This document shows, in pieces, positions 9,801 through 16,241 of a DNA stretch of 22,500 nt. The notes under the pieces are model-generated. The model was not told where the DNA came from and did not search any database. It was given only the letters and a program-made list of their open reading frames with translations. Source of the stretch: Prorocentrum cordatum (lineage: Eukaryota; Sar; Dinophyceae; Prorocentrales; Prorocentraceae). The stretch spans positions 1 through 22,500 of the forward strand of contig CAUYUJ010009518.1 in the NCBI GenBank assembly GCA_963575745.1. Reading direction: 5' to 3'. Position 1 is the first letter of the stretch. Each line of letters begins with the position of its first letter. The position numbers and the translations under genes were made by a program.

Positions 9801-9834
9801 TGAAAGAGTCCCTCTCACCACCCTCATGCAGTGA
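3829..9834 (+). CDS. LINE pol protein: endonuclease, reverse transcriptase and CCHC finger
   Basis: It would nick the target and copy element RNA by target-primed reverse transcription in the nucleus. The frame opens with GTG at 3829, not a likely eukaryotic start; translation may continue from upstream, begin at ATG 3916, or begin at ATG 5914 just before the endonuclease. Numbered from 3829: possible ubiquitin-like segment at 31-109; disordered Pro/Arg/Ser region to about 690; EEP endonuclease at about 745-1020 with SLNIT, LQET, SLYG, the DAN of MDANTN, RIDYI and SHVGL; acidic linker near 1290-1320; reverse transcriptase at about 1400-1720 with AGGLDGW, motif A DRQKCFD (Asp1537), motif B NGHLQGSSWS and motif C FVDD (1628-1631, usual YADD); CCHC finger CRYC..H..C from Cys1969. 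The stretch 5600-5900 looks poorly protein-like and may be a spacer or locally out of frame. The frame ends at TGA 9832-9834, where RNase H starts in the +1 frame. Confidence 0.85.
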   Translation: MLFSPHQALKEELTFNKTVRRPFSLAITNMYRDRVSVRTVCELIAERTHMTRTRWRDVVLYWDAEGGPGPQALDYDMRLCDAMVSRATTEAELNHDRSNRGSFCLYGPAHQRAINITAITEPQNIDYTEHVRRYSPVGGTYPDHAFEHVYRGWQRPDVPTILPDTRPLSRADWQRHQQHQQRIQQRDQRDAGQQGTPRYRSPARVPTGGNTAYDGYAAYHRGPIGARPEAAGAAASSYGQAPNARVHPAASGYSRAPLHPLRATSPVPGSTRAWGLYSGRHEGPSSNQPAVITPAASAQGAATNRGRAGRPEGWRDANVRAWQPRQHTPPPNVASALRPAQAKPAPPVRERQPLTPLVLTRIQAHRSASPRHSEGSAHHVSPRPDVADPVQATAMAEGGTSASRQPSPSPCAAPIRSPSRADSERANAQATSPRDRHTGGRVPRSRTCSRHSSRKAPGSSTSSPPRETQADGCPPEVVPRFGASVIDPNQVDLEPTPSTDHEPQLPARVIVPIDEAPTFDPFKNKHRVKNLVAGFGGGSPLSPQSRGGAPATSAAAAAAAAPRGISPVRNVGLTAAGMDEAQRQASDRAAGVVPPDAAHQDTDGAGVSPQQGPAVARAQYMRVRCAAAAPGRRRCLAFVFAFGRMDRGVASLSHCCRLTSPPLVPYSTGVRRNFRGIFTKIYEPPLAQCRPCPSYMAGLTAASAPIKLAHSNAMSSYCGQASYWGEGQADLHRAGRANPSSTDGDGPGRSIHLVSLNITSLPANWPTITALGVDHNAAVIALQETRHAKPTRQAIATSAANPLHGGYHASLGPDLDLARAQRRAAHGGTDHTVVGNTGASGGVAILSKDAIVDSTVDDNTPCIAALKAKKRWHEVFLPLCTQHRRRRRRNNHGPAGIYIASLYGIAGGDSTALFRLADCAAARVGSAPYFICMDANTNIDDNPHLLHMLQHGWSNVAEGTPDHTMHTYGNIPDWDRVTKCPRTSRIDYIIANQAARSLVTDFCYLRDLPAKSHVGLQVTLDLSRLDHTARRLLAPTPYPPDDGVHEGHELQALGTLIAGRYQDRMEQADARDDVERMFTLANEASHEYHLTRLRDLPPPPPHQPKKKPPTMHGLTPTFEDRPVVPRAFPTYGASTIHMNRLRKLHRQLCELRFIGQHHHLDCRATPPYLAQRIDCTWAAARLLCHKLRPTVLLEFPEAWAPDEPVPHGEHLDVLIQHLDLELARRANRAKAERIRIWAEGVREPSGRKAAIYARAADSSPTAYLRTPTTPDDTKLHCDTNAFKPDEAYTDDSDADTEAGGFSPGDGSSPDTDSDEDHTREPPPAQVPDILPANAIVANIKDMLKLMVDTWEPILGRYRARAGHDAEAMPTWADFYDEYRQELPTPSPATPFHLTDDQLIHFIRTRSPRRAGGLDGWTTKEAKELPDDILRLFASVLRAMQRTGTIPEPLLHVPNPCLRKGRGELPTDQRLLSVLSVWMYAWEAPAYRSLTDWRKGWTHATSFGAVPKATIGDVSTSLALRIEHARALLLPLAGAALDRQKCFDYLITDICLNLALHAGCPQDIVTVRRNFYRRHKRYIRMNGAYSKELARTNGHLQGSSWSLDDIKLLMCVWTKRQHRYVPRSLSTTFVDDSNSTTHTAADLQKSLDETAKFDRFSGQRIHPGKVAGWALTDELRTAVTQLTLAERPLRVVDSFKLVGSYINAEAAPAPAALNLTATADARVRRATSRLPRIGKLPSPMRIKARHARSLAASVCTTGTDIQAPSGPVKTAYNHALKAAIRPKGNRWVEFWTLMAVCVPGHALEIDAIMQREVFLCLRRQVNRDATLCGLVRDLQHHVQTLFGGGPVGRLVQTLQQLRWTWPTFGTMYDDWGCQISWLNLPQNAFLHMLRASQRRAFLRKIKPRRHDLGHLASVRQGLDLFASTWLARTKGAAKCNAWQLALLLNYLSGGDHTQQRRSRSNTSADPSPICRYCDEEEETQEHTVRDCKCWARERVPLTTLMQ
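4513..4535 (-). repeat. CTYCAG hairpin, copy 5 (reverse orientation)
   Basis: GGCTGCT and AGCAGCC (4515-4530) flank GG, which is CTCCAG on the minus strand, with further GAGG/CCTC pairs after a 3-nt bulge. It lacks the standard bulged-C position, so membership is less sure. Confidence 0.45.
4706..4728 (+). repeat. CTYCAG hairpin, copy 6
   Basis: CCCCTGCGGCT pairs with AGCCCAGGGG around TC; every base pairs except C4712. Read as TPAASAQGA in the disordered region before the endonuclease. Confidence 0.8.
5921..5950 (+). repeat. CTYCAG hairpin, copy 7
   Basis: CGGCGGCT pairs with AGCCCCG around TC with unpaired C5930; the outer stem continues with mismatches. Read as TAASAPI a few residues after ATG 5914, just before the endonuclease. 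Confidence 0.7.
7720..7740 (+). repeat. CTYCAG hairpin, copy 8
   Basis: GCTGGCGGCT pairs with AGCCCCGGC around TC, unpaired C7725, one wobble pair. Same 15-base core as copy 1, read as AGGFSPGD in the acidic linker between endonuclease and RT. Confidence 0.8.
8943..8963 (+). repeat. CTYCAG hairpin, copy 9 (CC loop)
   Basis: AGCGCCGGCT pairs with AGCCGCGCT around CC with unpaired C8948. Read as EAAPAPAAL just after the RT core. Confidence 0.65.
9111..9127 (+). repeat. CTYCAG hairpin, degenerate copy
   Basis: CCCCTTCAGGCCCC keeps the core but only about four pairs. Read as QAPSGPV, the same peptide form as copies 2 and 4, which is why it is listed. Confidence 0.35.
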
Positions 9835-10627
9835 CGAGCAGTGGGCCCGTCTTCCTCCGCACACAAGACATTGCGGGCTCTTCGATGAGGACCCAGCTCT
9901 CCTCGATTTGCAAGCCGACCTCGCGAGGGACCCGCTACCTCAACCCATACCGCGGCCTCCGCCAGAGGGAGATCCTGCGGCTTCAGCCCAGGACTCCTAC
10001 ACCACCTACCTTGACCACGACACTGGTTGGACATGGGTCTACGCTGCCACGGACGGAGCATGCACCAATCAAGCCATCCCTTTGCTTGCAAGAGCGGGCT
10101 ACGGCGTCTACTACGGCATCGACCACCGCATGAACTACAGTGCGCGCGTTCACGGCATCACGCAGAACGCACAGCTTGCGGAGACCCTCGCCATTGTCCA
10201 CCTCACGGCATGTGCTGAACGGCCCGTACACGTCTTCGTGGACAACCAGGCGGTGGTCGACGGCTTCCAAAGGATCATCGACGGACACTCACCTCCGCAG
10301 GGCACGCACGTGGAGTTCTGGGAAAAGGTCCACCGATGTGTCATGGCCAAGCCAAACATGTTCCGCGTAGAGAAAGTCGCTAGCCACCAGGGCGACACGG
10401 GCATCGACCTCGGGCTCATCGGGCCCATCGCGGAGGAGTTCAATCGTCAGGCTGACGCCCTCGCCACAGCGGCGGCACGTACTCATAACCTTCCAGACGA
10501 CATTGTTGAAGCTGCCAAAGCACGACACCGCCAAGCGACCGTGCTCCATGGAGTCGCCGTTGCCATCTACGAGCGGAGACATCGCACACTTCCTCTCCCA
10601 CACCGCAGGGCTGGGTTCACAGCCTGA
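9833..10627 (+). CDS. LINE RNase H domain (+1 frame relative to RT)
   Basis: RNase H removes RNA from the RNA:DNA hybrid during cDNA synthesis. The frame is open from 9743, but it becomes protein-like only after the RT frame stops; joining at 9833 gives Q-DEQWARLPPHTRHCGLF, a natural run from the preceding zinc finger. The catalytic set is intact: Asp in ATDGA (10052), Glu in LAETLA (10181), Asp in FVDNQ (10241), His in ASHQG (10385) and Asp in NRQADAL (10454). About 265 residues. It ends at TGA 10625 and the next ORF starts six bases on, suggesting reinitiation. It may be joined to RT by +1 frameshifting at CAG-TGA-C, or by a chance one-base indel in this copy. Confidence 0.85.
   Translation, partial: DEQWARLPPHTRHCGLFDEDPALLDLQADLARDPLPQPIPRPPPEGDPAASAQDSYTTYLDHDTGWTWVYAATDGACTNQAIPLLARAGYGVYYGIDHRMNYSARVHGITQNAQLAETLAIVHLTACAERPVHVFVDNQAVVDGFQRIIDGHSPPQGTHVEFWEKVHRCVMAKPNMFRVEKVASHQGDTGIDLGLIGPIAEEFNRQADALATAAARTHNLPDDIVEAAKARHRQATVLHGVAVAIYERRHRTLPLPHRRAGFTA
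9969..9996 (+). repeat. CTYCAG hairpin, copy 10
   Basis: TCCTGCGGCT pairs with AGCCCAGGA around TC with unpaired C9978, extended by GAG/CTC after a bulged A9972. Read as DPAASAQD in the linker before RNase H. Confidence 0.8.
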
Positions 10628-10632
10628 ACAAA

Positions 10633-11331
10633 ATGGAACCAAATCCCCTGCTGTCTGACCAGGCTCCACCCGTGGCTGGACCAGACATCCCACAAAACCC
10701 CGACGAGCTCTGGGCCGAGGCCCAACGGGTGTTATTCGACGAACAGGAGGACGACCCGTTCGGCTTTGGCGGAGGTTTGGACTTCCTGGGCGACGAGGCA
10801 GCCAGCGCAAACCCCGCCTCGGCGGGCACCCGCACGGCGCCCCCGATTTCGCCATTGAGTGCGTCAGCCCACCCACATGACAACGCCGCTCCCTTTCAAG
10901 ACGGTGGGGGATCGGACGCTTTGGACGACGGATCAGCCAACGAAGACCTCGTCCCGTCGGGAAACCTCGCAAACCCTACGGCGACGCCGTCCCCAAGAGC
11001 GTTAACGCCCACATACGACGATATCGGTCACCGCCAAGACGCCGACCACGACCCGGGTGCCCCCCGAGGATTGGGTAGCATTGAGGATGCATCGCCGACA
11101 CCACACGCTGCAAACCATGCCGCCCCACCGAGTCACCAACCCTCTACGCGACCGACCTCAGCGGCCTTGCACGGCATCACGACTGGTCCCACCGCGCATA
11201 CCACTCCCCTCCCCATCGTCAGCGACCCGCGGGGGCGGCTTCAGCCCCCCCGCAGGGTACTAAACCAGACAGGCCCTCGTGCCCCACCCACGCTCCCTCC
11301 GTTGCTGAGCGTGAGGAAGCGGTTCCCCTGA
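10633..11331 (+). CDS. Extra 3' ORF of the LINE, part 1: acidic disordered protein
   Basis: ATG at 10633 lies in a good context (CAAAATGG), six bases after the RNase H stop. The protein is acidic and Pro/Ala/Ser-rich with few hydrophobics, including an FGFGGGLDFLGDE patch near the N terminus. I see no known domain. An ORF after RNase H is uncommon in LINEs. The protein-like signal appears to switch to frame 3 between about 11080 and 11330, probably at or near the hairpin at 11225-11258, so the last ~30 residues of this frame are doubtful. It could be an accessory or capsid-like protein; this is inference only. Confidence 0.5.
   Translation: MEPNPLLSDQAPPVAGPDIPQNPDELWAEAQRVLFDEQEDDPFGFGGGLDFLGDEAASANPASAGTRTAPPISPLSASAHPHDNAAPFQDGGGSDALDDGSANEDLVPSGNLANPTATPSPRALTPTYDDIGHRQDADHDPGAPRGLGSIEDASPTPHAANHAAPPSHQPSTRPTSAALHGITTGPTAHTTPLPIVSDPRGRLQPPRRVLNQTGPRAPPTLPPLLSVRKRFP
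11225..11258 (+). repeat. CTYCAG hairpin, copy 11
   Basis: ACCCGCGGGGGCGGCT pairs with AGCCCCCCCGCAGGGT around TC; unpaired bases are C11236 and A11254 only, about 15 pairs. It lies in the zone where the 3' ORF changes frame. Confidence 0.8.
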
Positions 11332-11756
11332 CCTCTCGAAGCGCGGCCCTAGCGGCTCCAGCCCTGGGGTCGCGCCGGCCTCTCCAGTCACCTCTTAAAG
11401 GTGACGAACGTCAGAGTTCAGGGTCCCGCACGCCGCTCGCCCACCTGGACAGGCGTACCGAGGACCTCGCCTCTGTCTCAAGATCCTCGGAGAATGTCAC
11501 TGAGCAGCCGTCTCTCACTGACCGTGAAGCTGAGCTGTCACAGGCTATGGCTGCCCTTCAGCAGAGGTGCTTAGCTCTCGCCGCTGACCTCGCTGCTGCC
11601 CAAGCTCGTCAAGGTCCTCTACTCCAGCGCCTGCACAGCGCGGGGCGAGCCTTCGCCGAGCTGCTCAAGTCCTCGCCCGATGGTGTTGTGCCGTCACTCA
11701 ACATCCAAGCTATGTTGTCATCGTTCCGCGGCGCTCCACCTGGTGCCCCGCGTTGA
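11259..11756 (+). CDS. Extra 3' ORF of the LINE, part 2: helical C terminus
   Basis: The frame is open from 11079 and is coherent from about 11259 to TGA 11754. It begins with a Pro/Ser-rich linker containing AALAAPALG at the 11341 hairpin, then a charged region, then a long helix-prone segment (about 11514-11680; ELSQAMAALQQ and Leu/Ala heptad-like spacing) that could form a coiled coil, and ends in PPGAPR. It most likely is the C terminus of the ORF starting at 10633, separated by a -1 (or +2) frame change. Coiled coils are common in LINE ORF1 proteins, so a displaced ORF1-like oligomerisation function is possible but unproven. Confidence 0.5.
   Translation, partial: TKPDRPSCPTHAPSVAEREEAVPLTSRSAALAAPALGSRRPLQSPLKGDERQSSGSRTPLAHLDRRTEDLASVSRSSENVTEQPSLTDREAELSQAMAALQQRCLALAADLAAAQARQGPLLQRLHSAGRAFAELLKSSPDGVVPSLNIQAMLSSFRGAPPGAPR
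11341..11375 (+). repeat. CTYCAG hairpin, copy 12 (CC loop)
   Basis: GCGCGGCCCTAGCGGCT pairs with AGCCCTGGGGTCGCGC around CC; about 16 pairs including two wobbles, unpaired C11353. Upper part nearly identical to copy 3. Confidence 0.8.
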
Positions 11757-12122
11757 TCTCCTCCTTTCTGCCTGCCCGTGTGTACGTGTGGCTTCACGTC
11801 CACGGTGCCAGGGCGTGGGGGCGGGGGGTGCCCCGTCACTGCGCGCCGCTTAGCGGCCAAGCGCCCAACCGGCGGTCCGCCAAGCCGCCTAGCCACGTGC
11901 CAGCACGTCGCCTTTCTTGTTGGGGCCTTCTACTTCACGCGGTCTGTCAGGTGAGATCTTCATCGTCTGTCCGCCGTCTGTAGCGTCAGTCGCACTGCGC
12001 CGGGGGAGGGGGTTTTGTAGCCCGCCCTCGTATCTTAAGGCTGCACCGCCGCTAATAGTGCATGCGAGTTGTCGCACCGCAGTGCGCCTCGCGGACGGAC
12101 CCTGGTCCGCCTACTTGTCCGA
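11757..12122 (+). other. LINE 3' untranslated region with three compact hairpins
   Basis: No ORF follows the stop at 11754. Three perfect small hairpins occur close together: CCGCT-T-AGCGG (11846-11856), GGCGG-T-CCGCC (11871-11881) and ACGTGC-CA-GCACGT (11895-11908). Some LINE reverse transcriptases recognise a 3' stem-loop of their own RNA, so these are candidates for that signal; the assignment is inference. Confidence 0.5.
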
Positions 12123-12418
<296 letters not shown>

Positions 12419-12741
12419 CCTGCATCTGTTTATCCCCTGTCGTTCGTGCATGTTTCCTTTTTCAGTAGGTGTATTTCCTCTTGTGTGCCGTTGAACATTT
12501 TCCATGCGCGGCGGGCGTGTAAAAAAAACCGCGGCAAACGAGGGCAGCGATGTTTGCGTCGAACGCTTTCCATGCGCGGCGCGCGCGGTCCGTCGTAGCG
12601 AGCACCATTATTGCGAGTTTGGCGCGTCAGCGAGCAGCGCTGCCCCCTTTTGTGGACTTCCAACCGCAGAGCGCGCAGCAGAGGTTACGTGCCTTTGTCG
12701 TTAATGCTGTGAGGTGGAAGTGCCAGTGACAGCAATGTTGC
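12419..12741. other. Spacer with 25-bp imperfect direct repeat
   Basis: Non-coding. A 25-bp segment containing TTTCCATGCGCGGCG occurs at 12493-12517 and again at 12561-12585, about 22 of 25 identical, 68 bp apart. A run of eight A follows the first copy. No gene or promoter is recognisable. Confidence 0.6.
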
Positions 12742-13690
<949 letters not shown>

Positions 13691-13717
13691 ACGAATTGCG
13701 TGCCACACGCAATTCGT
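13691..13717. repeat. Perfect 12-bp inverted repeat
   Basis: ACGAATTGCGTG (13691-13702) and its exact reverse complement (13706-13717) flank CCA. It is followed at once by a second small hairpin, TGGTTT-AAT-AAACCA (13718-13732). Confidence 0.9.
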
Positions 13718-13749
13718 TGGTTTAATAAACCAGCGGTTGGGCTGAGGCC

Positions 13750-13810
13750 GTGCAGTAGCTGAATCAAATGTCGGTTTGGCCCCAACCGACATTTTATTCA
13801 GCTATTGCAC
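13750..13810. repeat. 27-bp inverted repeat (foldback)
   Basis: The arm 13750-13776 (begins GTGCAGTAGCTGAAT) pairs with 13784-13810 at 25 of 27 positions around a 7-base loop. It could be the whole of a tiny foldback element or a structured RNA or regulatory feature; nothing else identifies it. Confidence 0.85.
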
Positions 13811-13924
13811 GAGTTGGTGACCAAGCTGGTCAACGTGACGATGCGGGTCCTATTCATGTTTTTGCAATCGTGCCACAACGGACGCATGCCAATGTGGATA
13901 TATGGACCATATGGTTGCGATGGA

Positions 13925-14010
13925 GTTCAAGGCTGAACGACGCTGTTCATTGTTGAACGCAGCGGGGTTCAAGGTTGAAAGCGGCCGCAGGCGGCAGTTC
14001 AAGGTGAGTT
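13925..14010 (+). repeat. Cluster of GTTCAAGG-type short hairpins
   Basis: GTTCA-AGGC-TGAAC, GTTCA-TTGT-TGAAC and TTCAA-GG-TTGAA occur within 60 bases, followed by a fourth GTTCAAGG at about 13996. They are spaced irregularly and have no obvious function. Confidence 0.5.
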
Positions 14011-14060
14011 TGAATCCCGTCGCCCGACCAGCTCGCTGGAATAAGCGTCACGATCGAGTC

Positions 14061-14132
14061 GGGAAGGGTTTCTATATTCATCGATTTGAATTCATGTCGA
14101 GTCTCGCGATGGTCACGAAAGCCCGCTGCTCC
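14061..14132 (+). pseudogene. Decayed or paralogous copy of an exon motif (KG-Y-H-F-F)
   Basis: The frame at 14061 reads GKGFYIHRFEFM, matching QKGIYMHQFKFL in the exon at 15901-15994. Many of the DNA differences fall at third codon positions (GGT/GGC, TAT/TAC, CAT/CAC, TTT/TTC), the mark of shared protein ancestry rather than chance. A later VTKARCSC may correspond to ITRDEARDCSC. No splice sites or continuous gene are evident, so it is called a fragment; it may also be a real upstream exon. Confidence 0.4.
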
Positions 14133-14287
14133 TGCGCGTAGTTCAGGTCGCCCCCATGCCCTGGCGCCCCCGTGCCCTGGCGCGAAGCGCATGGGATCAG
14201 TGTCGCAGCCTGTTTGAAGGATCGAAGCGTTCCCTGGGCCAGGTGGGGGAGCTTGGGCCTCGGAGCGGCCGTGGGTCTAGTCTTGCG

Positions 14288-14717
14288 ATGGCGTCGCCCG
14301 ATAGCATGTTCTTGATGGTTGAAGACGAATGTGGCGATGACCTCCCCCTCGCTTCGCCGACCGCTTCGGTCGCCGACGGCCCAGCAGGCGGCGGAGGCCG
14401 CGACGCCCGCGGTCGGTCCCGCGATCGGTCGGAGCGGAACGCGCCATCGCTCCAGCATCGGCCGCCGTCGCCGAGGAAGCGGGGGGGGGTGCCCAAGCGG
14501 CGGTCCAAGCCGCGCAGTTTCCCTGGCTGTGAGAAGGTCAGCCTCGACAGGGGGCGTTTCTGCAGGCCGCGCACGTCCCCCATCGAGGCGGCGTGGGAGG
14601 ACGCCAAGCGCCAGGGCCCGAAGTCGCTGGGCGAGTTCCAGGGGCTGAGGAAGAAGGGCGGGGACAAGTGGATTGCCTACCTCAAGTCTTACATCGCCGC
14701 GTGCGCGGCCCGACGGG
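14288..14717 (+). CDS. Exon A of an unrecognised multi-exon gene (N terminus)
   Basis: ATG 14288 begins MASPDSMFLMVEDECGDDLP, an acidic start; an in-frame ATG at 14156 is an alternative. The middle is Arg/Ser/Pro-rich (RGRSRDRSERN, PKRRSKPRS), a possible nuclear targeting region. The end, EAAWEDAKRQGPKSLGEFQG then GGDKWIAYLKSYIAACAARRG, looks like a folded helical module. The exon is closed at a GT (14718) by inference; another GT lies at 14723. Phase does not match exon B with the first donor, so the exact end is unsettled or an exon is missing. I do not recognise the family. Confidence 0.5.
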
Positions 14718-15102
14718 GTGGCGTCATCCATTGGGGGGTTCTCTGTGTGGCGCTACATAAGTTCTTGCATGTTCTGTTTGCTCGCGGCATCGTTGCGATG
14801 AGATGGCGTCCATCTGGTCTTTTCAGCTTTGCCTCCCCAGGCCCCAGGCCCCAGGGGGGTGGCCAGCGGGGGCGATGATGGCGGCTGCGTGGGAGGAGGG
14901 AGGGGGGGGGGGGGGTACGCGGGCGGGGGTTGAGGAGGCGGCGGCGGGTCCAAGAGGGAACGACGTAATAAGGATGATAAGGAGGCGGAAGGAGCCACGA
15001 GAGGAAGGGGCGGAAGGCTTGCGCCCCCCTTGCCTTGCATTGTCCCCCTCCTGCTCGCCGTCGGGGAGGGGGGGCCAGAGGTCGCGGCCGTTGTCGTGGC
15101 AG
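14718..15102 (+). other. Intron A: G-rich then mixed sequence
   Basis: Contains a GGGAGGAGGGAGGGGGGGGG run (14890-14915) and a C-rich block near 15040; no coding signal. It ends at GTGGCAG before exon B. Confidence 0.4.
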
Positions 15103-15145
15103 CTTCGACGTGTGCAGATTCAGCCGCGTCTACGAGAAGATGCAG
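15103..15145 (+). CDS. Exon B (43 nt)
   Basis: A short open segment between GTGGCAG and ATGCAG|GTGGGC reads FDVCRFSRVYEKMQ in the frame that starts after one base. The composition is protein-like in this frame only, and its donor matches those of exons F (ATGCAG|GTGCAG) and I (GGCAG|GTGCCC). It ends in phase 0, which fits exon C. Confidence 0.5.
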
Positions 15146-15900
15146 GTGGGCGGGGACGCGGGTGCCATTGCATGCATGCGTGTGCATGTGCATGGAGGTG
15201 CCCAGCTACAGGTCTGTACGCGCTTGCACACGCATGTGCAATCCACCCATCTAGTCTAGCGTATAGACATGCGTGTATGCATGTTAGTGTGTGTAGGTGT
15301 ACGCGTGTATGTAGGTATGTGTGTATGCATGTATGTATGTACGTCCGTACGTACGTATGTATGTGTGTGTGTTTATGTATGTATATGTATAGTGATGTCC
15401 GTACGTACGTACGAGTGTATGTATGTATGTATGTATGTATGTAGATGCGTATGTATGTATGTATGGTTGTTTGTATGTATGTATGTATGCATGCATGTAT
15501 GTATGTATGTTTGTATGTATGTATATGTGTATGTATGCATGTGTGTATGCATGGTTATTTGTATGTATATGTGTGTACACGTGTACGTACGCATGCGTAT
15601 CCTATGTATACCTGCACTGTTGTATGCGACTAAGTATGGATGCATGTGTGCATACATGCATATAATGATTTGTATGTGTATACATGCATGCATAGATGCA
15701 TGCATAGATGCATGTAAGTAAGTATGTGTATGTGCATGTGTTGTATGCGTGCATGCATATATGTAGGCATGCCTACATATGTAGGCACGTAAGCGTATAT
15801 GTCGGTATGTGCGCGCATGTGGGGATGCATGTCTGAACGCAGGGGGGTCACGAGTGGGCGTACGCACATCGGGGCAACGATGCGTGGGGAGGTCAGCCAG
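15146..15900 (+). repeat. Intron B: (GTAT)n-rich region with GCATGC palindromes
   Basis: From about 15262 to 15830 the sequence is GTAT/GTGT/GCAT repeats of variable register. The long Cys/Met/Tyr and Thr/His ORFs on both strands are artefacts of the repeat. A perfect 22-bp palindrome (15759-15780, half-site ATATGTAGGCA) lies near its right end. Confidence 0.85.
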
Positions 15901-15994
15901 CGCGGCCAGAAGGGCATCTACATGCACCAGTTCAAGTTCTTGAAATATCAGATGGGGGAGTTCGGCATCACCCGCGATGAGGCTCGCGATTGCA
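15901..15994 (+). CDS. Exon C (about 94 nt), KGIYMHQFKF module
   Basis: Reads RGQKGIYMHQFKFLKYQMGE then FGITRDEARDC. The acceptor is CAG at 15898-15900 (CAG at 15907-15909 also keeps phase 0 with exon B). The donor may be GCA|GTTGCT (phase 1, compatible with exon D) or GAG|GCTCGC, a GC type. The KG-Y-H-F-F motif recurs in decayed form at 14061, so the module appears duplicated. Function unknown. Confidence 0.55.
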
Positions 15995-16205
15995 GTTGCT
16001 GCCGTCGTCGGCCGCGCCGCCCCTGTGGCTGTCGCCATTGCCCGCTCCTGCCCCGCGCCCCCCCCCCCCCTCGCCGAGCTCATCGCCCGCCCCCTCTGGA
16101 GGGGGCGCCATCCTGATCGCCCTTCTCCCCCTCTTCCGTCCCCCCCCCCTCCCCCTCCTTTCCTCCTCCTCCTCCTCCGCCCCCGCCACCCTCTCCTCTT
16201 CGCAG

Positions 16206-16241
16206 CGATTGCGGCGGAGTTCCCGATGACATTCTGCGCAG
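16206..16241 (+). CDS. Exon D (36 nt micro-exon)
   Basis: Bounded by a pyrimidine tract and CTTCGCAG on the left and TGCGCAG|GTTCCG on the right. In the phase fitting exon C it reads IAAEFPMTFCA. A second frame (DCGGVPDDILR) is also open, so the reading is tentative. Confidence 0.4.

Noticed and set aside
13965-14035. tRNA-like T-arm (GAGTTTGAATCCCG) followed by CCA
   Set aside because: No matching acceptor stem, D-arm or anticodon arm at the right spacing upstream.
15262-15830. CRISPR-like regular repeats in the GTAT region
   Set aside because: Simple-sequence repeat without constant spacers or repeat units.
16088-16107. CCCCCTC-TG-GAGGGGG palindrome as another member of the hairpin family
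   Set aside because: Its centre is CTCTGGAG without the CTYCAG tip or bulged C; probably chance in a C-rich intron.
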